64,000 nucleotides of DNA. Origin: Nyssa sinensis. Taxonomy: Eukaryota > Streptophyta > Magnoliopsida > Cornales > Nyssaceae. The position numbers were made by a program, and so were the translations under genes. The notes beneath the pieces are model-generated. The model saw only the letters and a program-made list of their open reading frames with translations. It was not told the DNA's origin and did no database searches. The DNA lies in assembly GCA_008638375.1 (NCBI GenBank), contig VIRR01000575.1, forward strand, positions 21,214 through 85,213, in the 5' to 3' direction. This document shows, one piece after another, positions 56,949-64,000 of the stretch. Numbering within the stretch: position 1 is the stretch's first letter; each line of letters starts with the position of its first letter.

Positions 56949-58591
56949 CGCTATTTAACTCCATGGGGTCAGATTTGAAGTAATTATCTAATTTCAAAAC
57001 TGTCCACTTTCTGTGACATTCTTTAGTTGTTATTATATATAATAGTTATTATTTTTCACAATCTAATTGGTTAAGTTGTTACTTACAAAAAAACTAAATA
57101 AACAAATAAGTGGGTAAGCTCTTGTGACATTGCAATATATATTTCGAGGAACCATCTTCTCAAATGTGGAAAACAATTGTCTTATTTTTTTTATTTTGAC
57201 AAGTAAAAGGAGTCATCTTATCATCACCAAATCAGATGAGACTGACATTCAAATGGCAACCTACTTCCAAAAAAACTTTTAATTCACTTAGTGAGCCATA
57301 TATGCTAGCGTCACCAAAAGAAGTCTTCTAAAGGTCACCTAAACATAAGAGATAGTATTGGTTACTGCCAAATGGATAATAAAAGACAAATTGTTAATGT
57401 GATATCTTGGCAAACTTGAAGGACATTCATTACACTTACTTCACACTTTATACCATGTTTATGTGTGTTCAATTCAATCAAAGTTTTAAAAGCAATCTTC
57501 CAATAGATGCATATGGCATTGACTGGAGCTCACAAGTGTCAATTGAGGAGTGTAAGAAGCCCAACAGCCTAGTAAGCAATGAATTCACACTTACAAAGAT
57601 ACAACTCTCCCTACAACTTTAATCTTTAGAGCATGTCACTGGACCCTTTGCTTCACCTCAGTGTACCTGTGTTGAGTCTGTTGACACAATACGATATAGG
57701 TGTGGGTATTCATATCAAAAAATTCCAATTATGGGAAATCTATGGAAAGTAAATAATCCCACCACCTGGACGTGCACCCACCACCAACCCTGTACTCGAG
57801 AAAATAATATTGTTTCTAAGCTTGTTGCTTTGTCCAAATAATAAAGTTGATTTAATACCTTTTCCTTCTAACAGATCAAGTCATTCAAGGTTTTATTTTA
57901 AATTATGATATTTTTTTTAATCAGTAAAAGTAACTATATTATACATAAGGCGCTCAAGAGGACAAACCAAATTACAGAAAAAGGGATCAGATTATTGGCA
58001 GAATTGTGTAACACTTCAAATATGACAACTAGAGAGTCGATCAACAACAACAAAAAAGAAAAAGAAAAAAAGAAATGGCAACTAGAGAACATGACCAAGT
58101 AGATCATTATGCATTGCAATTGATTTAAAGGGAATATATACATATAGATGTTACTTAGAGCGTGGATCGTAATGGTATGTAGAACGGGATATTTTATTTG
58201 GAACATGATATGCTTTTTGATTATATTTGTAATAATATTCATATATATATATATATATCTATATATATACCAGAAAAATTCTAACAAATCCAAGCCATTA
58301 TAAAATAAAAAAATTCAACGATGTATGCATGTATTTTCTTGTATATTGTATATTTTTTGGGGGCTTTTGATATTTTTGATTGTAACGCTAAATCTTGCAT
58401 TCCAAATCGCTAATGATCCGTGTTTTGAATCATGCAATCTAATTCGCAATTTGCTAAGAAGCGAATTGTGATAACTATGATATATATATATATATATATA
58501 AATTCAACTCAACAAAACCTTATCCCAATTATTTAGGGTCGGTTACATAAATCCTATCTCGTCATTCTTTTCTATTTAATGTCATTCTTTA
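56949..58591. other. Intergenic DNA
   Basis: No gene supported. (TA)n runs at about 58240-58265 and 58481-58501. The ORFs at 57407 and 57905 lack recognisable domains. Confidence 0.6.
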
Positions 58592-58599
58592 TGTTAAAC

Positions 58600-59686
58600 T
58601 AAGGGTGCAACTCGGGCAAGCTGGGCTTGGGCCCCAAGCCCAGCCCAAGCTCTAATATAGTTGGCTCGAGCCCGACCTTGAGCCCAAGAAAATTAGCTCG
58701 AGCCCAGCCCGAGCTGAATTGGAATAGTCTCGGGTTTACCTAAGCCCAACCAATTTTCCAATGCACAAATGAAATCTGATTTCAAACTAAAATTTTGTTG
58801 CTATATATTCTCTAATCTTCACCCACAATTTCATCACAAATCAAATATATTACATAATAAAACAAATAATATTCCACACAGAACATAAATTAATCACTTT
58901 ATCCGATTTGATGTTCAATACCCAAACCAACGCAACATATATATTAATATATGTTCCAATAACTATTAAAACACACCCAAGATTAAAGTTTCTTGATACA
59001 AAAACATATACATACATGTGTGTATATATATTTGAGGGAGAAAACTAACATTGGTCTACAAATGTTCAAAAGAAGTCTTGAAAGAGAGATTGATCATTCC
59101 AGACCCCCATTGGCGATGAGTTTGGTCTGACCTTGGTCGCTTCTATGACTTTTGTCAATGAAGATGACGGCGACAAGCATGAGAGAGAATGAGTTGAGAT
59201 AATCACTGGTTTGGGACTTGAGAAATGGACGCAGATTGAGATCATCGTTGATCATTTGCTCGCAGATGGCTGGAGATTGAAAAAATCGATGAACAGAGAA
59301 GGCCAAAGATTTTCTAGGGCAACGGTTGGAAGGGTGAAGAAGATAGTCTAGGGTTGGTCCAACTGGAGAAGGGCAAAGAACTTTCTTCATTGTCTTGCAA
59401 TACAGAGTGTAACGGCCAGGTTTAAAACATGTAACTATAATATAGTTAACCAAATGAAAGGTTCAGATTAGTTTCATATTTAATCTAATGGTTGATAAAA
59501 AATATTAATAAATAGCTTTGGGCTCAGGCTGGGCTCGGGGTCCCGAAGCTCACACCCAAGCCCAGCCAGAGTTTAACTTGAGCTTGTAATTTTTAGCCCA
59601 GGCCCGTCCTGGTTTGTTTAAAATGTTGTCGAAGCCCTTAAATTTTCAAGTCGGGCTCGGGTTGGCCCGCCCGACTTGTAGCCCTA
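58600..59686. mobile_element. hAT-like non-autonomous element with GC-rich ends
   Basis: 1,087 bp starting TAAGGGTGCAACTCGGGC and ending GCCCGACTTGTAGCCCTA, inverted ends, with exact 8-bp duplications TGTTAAAC (58592-58599, 59687-59694). Both subterminal 130-170 bp are packed with AAGCCCAGCCC/GGGCTTGGG-type motifs, likely transposase-binding arrays. The interior is AT-rich; a minus-strand frame at 59094-59453 (119 codons) has no known domain. No transposase. Confidence 0.9.
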
Positions 59687-59759
59687 TGTTAAACCACCCA
59701 TTACCATATCTTTACGAACTATTTTATTAAGGTTAATTTTGGCCACTTTGCCCCCTAGC

Positions 59760-61498
59760 ATGACCCTCAATATTAACCATGTCACTATTCCTTATTGGTG
59801 CATTTATTGATCTTCATTTTATATAACCATACCACCGTAGTCGCTGTTCTCTCATCTTATCTCCTATAGGTGCTCCTCCAACCATCTCCCAAATATGTTC
59901 ATTCCTAATTCTAACCATTCATATCTTACCGCACATCCATCTTAACATCCTCAATTCTGCTACACTCATCTTATTAACATGTTTCTTAACTGTCCAGCAT
60001 TATGTTCCATACAATATGGCTAGCCTAATAACTGTTGTATAAAATTTACCTTTTAATGTTAAAAGTATACGCCGATCACATAATACCCGACGCACTTCTC
60101 CACTTAACCCATGCTGCTTTAATTCTATGAATAACATCATCTCAAATTTCTCTCTTTTGATGAATAAATGAACCTAGATAATGAAATTTTTCACTTTTTA
60201 TTAACTCTTGATTTTCAAACTTTACTACATCCCCATTTGTATTTTTAGTTTTACTAAAATTACACTGAAATATTCAGCTTTTTCCTACTTATCTTGAATC
60301 CTTTTGATTATAGGGCTTCTCTCCAAATCTCTAATTTATCATTTATCCTTTTTTAGTTTCATCAATTACGACAATATATTCAGCAAAAAGTATATACCAT
60401 GGAACATCATTTGTATACACCAAAATGTCATCTTGTATCAGCAAAAAGTATCATTTATCCTTTAATTTATCATTTATCCTTTTTTTAGTTTCATCAATTA
60501 AGATAATATCATTAACAAAAAGTATACACCATGGAATGTCATCTTATATATGCCTAGCCAACTTATCCATTACTAAAGCAAAAAAGAACGAGCTTAGTGT
60601 TGACCCTTGATATAAGCCTACTGTGATCGAAAATTCACTTGTTTCTCCAACAGTTGTTCTCCCATCATACATATCTTTTACTTTTTGATATATCATTTTG
60701 TAACTCTTTTCTTTTCTACAACCCACCATATTAGATCTTGATGAACCCTGTCGTAGGCTTTCTCCAAATAAATGAATACCATGTGAAGACCTTTCCTGTT
60801 TTCTCTATACCTCTTCATAATTCTTCTTAATAAGTAAATAGCTTCCATTGTTAATCTCCTTGACATAAATCCAAACTGATTCTCCGATACAGTTGTCTCA
60901 AGTCTTAATCGGTGTTCTATCACTCTCTCCTAAAGTTTCATTGTATGACTCATTAATTTAATGCCACGATAATTTGTAAAGTTTTGGATATCCCCTTTAT
61001 TTTTATATAGGTACTAAAATATTTTTCCACCACTCATCAGGCATTTTCTTAGTTATTATGATCTTATTACATAACTTTGTTCACCAGGACATGCCTATCT
61101 CCCCTAAATACCTCCAAACCTCAATAGGAATACTATCTGGTCCAAAGTTCTACCAGTTTTCATCTTTCTCAAAACATTTTTGACCTTGAATGTTCTAATC
61201 CTATGAAAAAAAATATATTTTCCCAATTACTTAGAGAGTTCTCTACACTAAGTTTTTATATGATTTTCATTCAATAGCTTCTCAAAATAATTTTCCCCTC
61301 TATTTTTAATTTTATCGTCATTCATCAAGACTCTTGAATCTTCACTCGTTATACATTTAATATTATTGAAATCTTTGATTTTCTTATCTCTTATCTTTGT
61401 GAGTTTGTATATGTTAGTCTCTCCATATTTTGTTCCTAATTTAGTATAAAAATCATCATATGCCTTATCTTTTGGCTCTCTTACAAGTTTCTTTACTT
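59760..61498 (-). pseudogene. LINE ORF2 (reverse transcriptase) remnant
   Basis: Minus-strand plant LINE. In order: EVKKLVREPKDKAYDDFYTK, GENYFEKLLNENHIKT, a stop, then RT motifs QFGFMSRRLTMEAIYLLRRI, FIYLEKAYDRV (motif A, catalytic Asp replaced by Tyr), GLYQGSTLSSFFFALVMD (motif B), and a motif C that reads FVND where active copies have FADD. Downstream fragments (DDVIHRIKAAWVKWRSAS and more) reach about 59760. A segment of about 130 bp is duplicated at 60338-60545. Many stops and shifts. Confidence 0.88.
60338..60545. repeat. Local duplication in the LINE remnant
   Basis: TTTATCATTTATCC, TAGTTTCATCAATTA, CAAAAAGTATA.ACCATGGAA and GTCATCTT occur twice in the same order about 130 bp apart. 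Confidence 0.8.

Positions 61499-61543
<45 letters not shown>
61499..61543. repeat. (TA)n microsatellite
   Basis: Long pure TA run at the 5' edge of the LINE remnant. Confidence 0.95.
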
Positions 61544-61545
<2 letters not shown>

Positions 61546-62385
61546 CAGCTATTTTACTGTATCTTCTAAACGGAAGCATTAGACATTGCAACACTGTATA
61601 ATGCAAAAAGAAGAGGTGATTTTAGGAATCAACCACATGTTTTAGGAAGTATCAAGAAAGCTTATCAACAATACCTTGTGTGCGCAGTCTACCATTGTCA
61701 TCAATATGATCCCTGGATGAACTGCATTAGCTCCATTGAAAAGCCTTGCCATTTTTCATAGTGGGGTTGCAAAGTTATGGCTAAAGCAATAAGAAACATA
61801 AGAAAAAAAATATAAGATGATAAACACAAATAAAAAAGCAAGTAAATACCTTATAATTTCGGCAAGCCGGGCACCTGCAAAACCAATAGTAGCATGTAAG
61901 AACTAACATTGCAAATAACATAAAAATAATGGCACAAAGTTAGGCGTTTAATACCTACATGACAGAAGAACTTGACAAGCACGCTCATTTCCATAAGAAA
62001 CACTAACTGAAATGATCAAAAAAGGAAATCCACTGAACTGTGTAACAGAAATGGAAAGCATGGTTTTATCCTCCATAAATTGAGTCTCACAGTTTATGCA
62101 AACTCAAGTCCCATGTTATAGTATGGCCCGCCTAAATACAAGTGAAAAATTTTATCAATTTTTTTCCTTCTTATTTTTATCAACGTTGTGAGAATCTTGC
62201 AAATTATTAGTCAAGAAACAAAAACATTCCCTTTCTTCCAGGGAAGGGAAATGAAGAACATTTGTTTTAGAGTTCATAAGGTATCTACCATGTATTGCAA
62301 GTAAACAGGTTGATAACTTCATATGTTTTATTTCTTTTCCTTTTTGTTTGCAATAACAGTTTGATGAGATTGACTTAAAACTGAT
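61544..62385. other. Intergenic DNA with weak exon-like pieces
   Basis: Minus strand 61752-61675 reads MARLFNGANAVHPGIILMTM then VDCAHK before AAG|GTATTG, a plausible donor, and 61995-61950 lies between an AG and a GT. I do not recognise either peptide. They could be exon remnants of an unidentified gene or chance. Confidence 0.3.
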
Positions 62386-63595
62386 ATTGTACGGCAGTTG
62401 GACAAGATTCAGCAGGACTTTCTGCGGAACGGGATGGAGGAGGAAAAGATGATTCATTTGCTGAAATGAGTGAAGGTGATGACTCCTATTAAGCAAGGGC
62501 GATTAGCTGTGAAGAACTTAGGTTGTTCAACAAGGCTTTCCTCGTGAAATGGCTCTGGAGGTATGGAGGGGAGAGGGATATGTTTTGGAGGGAGGAGGGA
62601 TATGGTGAGGGTGAAGTACGGGTACAATAGGATAAGTTGGTTCCCGGGTGAGGTAGTGGGCCCTAGAGGCTGCAGCTTTTGGAAAGCTATCCAAAAGGGT
62701 GTAGCAGACTTTAAGAGGTTGGTGAAGTCCGGAATTGGGAGAAGCTATACAATTCAATTTTGGGAGGACTTTTGGTGTGGGAATTGGTCACTAAGGGAGG
62801 ACTTTCAGCAGCTGTTTGCCTTGGCTTCCTCTCTTAAAGCATTGGTAGCAGATTATGCTTCTTGTGTTGGTAGAGAAGTGGTATGGACGCCTATTTTCAG
62901 ACGTCATTTTTTCGACTGGGAGTTAGAGGAGGTGGGAGAGTTGACGAGTGTTCTCAACGGAGTTAGAATTGAGTTGTAAGGGGAAGATTGTTTGGTGTGG
63001 ACTCTGGACCCCCGGGGTCTGTTTTCAGTTAGTTATTTCTATAAGATGTTGGTGGGAGACAGGGGAGAACAGTATCCTTGGAAGATGGTGTGGAATTTGG
63101 GGTTCCCTACAAAGTCACTTTCTTTGTATGGGTAGCTTTGTGGGGAGCTCTTATGACTATTGATACTCTTCAGAGGTGGGCTTCCAGCTGGCATGAAGGT
63201 GTTATATGTGTAAGGGAGAAGGTTTGTGGAACATTTATGTTTATTTTTGGGCTCTCTTAGGTAATGCAGTGTAGGCTGATAGAGATTTTTTCATGTTGAG
63301 GAAGGATGCAGGTTAGGAAGGACATCAAAAAAATTTGGAGGATGGTCCCTCATTGTGTGGTGTTTATGGATGGAATGGAATAGTTAGGTATTTGAGGGAA
63401 GGAAAAGCCTTCCCTAGTCTTAAAAGATGATTTTTTACGTCTTTTGTTTCTTTGGGCCAAAAAGATCCAGCCCTTGTCTGTTTGGCTTTTTGTAGATTTT
63501 TGGGATCATTGGGGCCGTAAGTGTATATTCCTCTTTGTAATGTGGTGCGTCCCCTTGGGCACTTTTCTAATACATCTTTACTTATAAAAAAAAAC
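62386..63595 (+). pseudogene. LINE ORF2 C-terminal remnant with 3' tail
   Basis: Plus strand: LDKIQQDFLRNGMEEEKMIH, TPIKQGRLAVKNLG, KYGYNRISWFPGEVVG, RSYTIQFWEDFWCGNWSLRE, FFDWELEEVGELTSVLNG, and (shifted) PWKMVWNLGFPTKSLSLYG of the C-terminal zinc-binding region. A 3' UTR-like TTCCTCTTTGTAATGTGG segment leads to poly-A at about 63587-63595. 5' truncated; several stops and shifts. Same lineage as the fragments at 27990 and 43545. Confidence 0.88.
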
Positions 63596-64000
63596 TAATA
63601 TTGTACCAATGGTTTTCTTGGGTTATTTTTTATTTTTTCCTTGGGTAAGTAATATTTCTCTTTTTTTATAAGTGCCATTGGTTGTCAATCACTAGAGAAC
63701 CAATGCAACCAAATACGCTATGGGGTTTTAAAAGAAGAGAAGAATCAATATGATGGGACATCTAGAGTACCAATGAGTGTCTATTTATTGACAACCATCG
63801 ACGACCAATGGTTGTCAATAACTAAAGGACCAATGCAACCAGATAGGCTATAGGGCCCTAAAAGAAGAGAATAATCAATATGATGGGACATCTAGCATAA
63901 CAATTACTATATAATTTTCTTGTAATTATCTATGAAAATGAAGTCACAATGCTAGTATGAAAATATGATGTATTTCAATGGTAGAATTAGCTTTATTTAC
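63596..64000. other. Intergenic DNA with a tandem repeat
   Basis: Contains the repeat described below and no gene. Confidence 0.6.
63674..63900. repeat. 131-bp tandem repeat, nearly two copies
   Basis: Units from 63674 and 63805 share GGTTGTCAAT, ACCAATGCAACCA, TAGGCTAT-like CTAT.GGG, AAAAGAAGAGAA and ATCAATATGATGGGACATCT. Confidence 0.9.

Noticed and set aside
1..64000. CRISPR arrays, bacterial operons or phage genes
   Set aside because: No short spaced direct repeats, Shine-Dalgarno-led gene strings or phage proteins; introns and plant families dominate.

Overview
The window looks like nuclear DNA of a eudicot plant, possibly a woody one. It is AT-rich, with many microsatellites, Ty1/copia and LINE remnants, hAT-type miniature elements, tRNA-derived SINEs, spliced gene remnants with GT/AG introns, and sequences matching plant ALIX, CYP71-clan P450 and DUF1005 families. 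I see no gene that is clearly intact. Family assignments rest on recognising protein motifs and remembering relatives, not on a database search.

The backbone of the left two thirds is one decayed minus-strand gene: an ALIX/BRO1-domain ESCRT-associated protein whose exon remnants run from 45400 down to 11767. Its last exon is split by an 11.5-kb Ty1/copia insertion (element A, 12034-23526, TSD TACCC). One of its introns holds an 11.1-kb copia insertion (element B, 30592-41684, TSD GGTAG/GGCAG). Both are themselves targets. Element A carries a solo LTR (12896-19441, TSD CATCT) that in turn carries another solo LTR (13034-15932, TSD TATCA). Element B carries two solo LTRs (31409-34673 and 36186-39174) and a 350-bp TRIM (39663-40012). 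The target-site duplications of these insertions can be read directly, so the insertion order is largely fixed. Removing the inserts leaves copia elements of about 4.9 kb (A) and 4.5 kb (B).

Left of the ALIX remnant lies a 1.3-kb copia deletion derivative of the element B family (element C, 2181-3503, TSD GTAAG), which keeps LTRs, primer-binding site, polypurine tract and an open RNase H frame. Two more long-LTR copies follow at 5205-7753, then AT-rich intergenic DNA. Right of ALIX come a hAT-like MITE that starts 38 bp upstream of the ALIX ATG (45439-45987), copia fragments (46025-47300), a P450 pseudogene split by a transposon-like segment that contains DUF1005 gene pieces (49657-51633), a small hAT-like element (52192-52412), another copia RNase H/LTR remnant (52899-54010), a 309-bp TRIM inside one of two duplicated segments (55066-55374), two SINEs (56352-56905), a 1.1-kb hAT-like element with GC-rich ends (58600-59686), and LINE ORF2 remnants in both orientations (59760-61498 minus, 62386-63595 plus).

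The biological content is a record of retrotransposon nesting and gene decay, not a working pathway. The most unusual items are the stratified nests with exact TSDs, the family of long noncoding LTRs sharing a palindromic motif, the gene-fragment-carrying TIR segment inside the P450, the TRIM with an internal empty-site copy, and the excess of CAG-to-TAG type nonsense changes.
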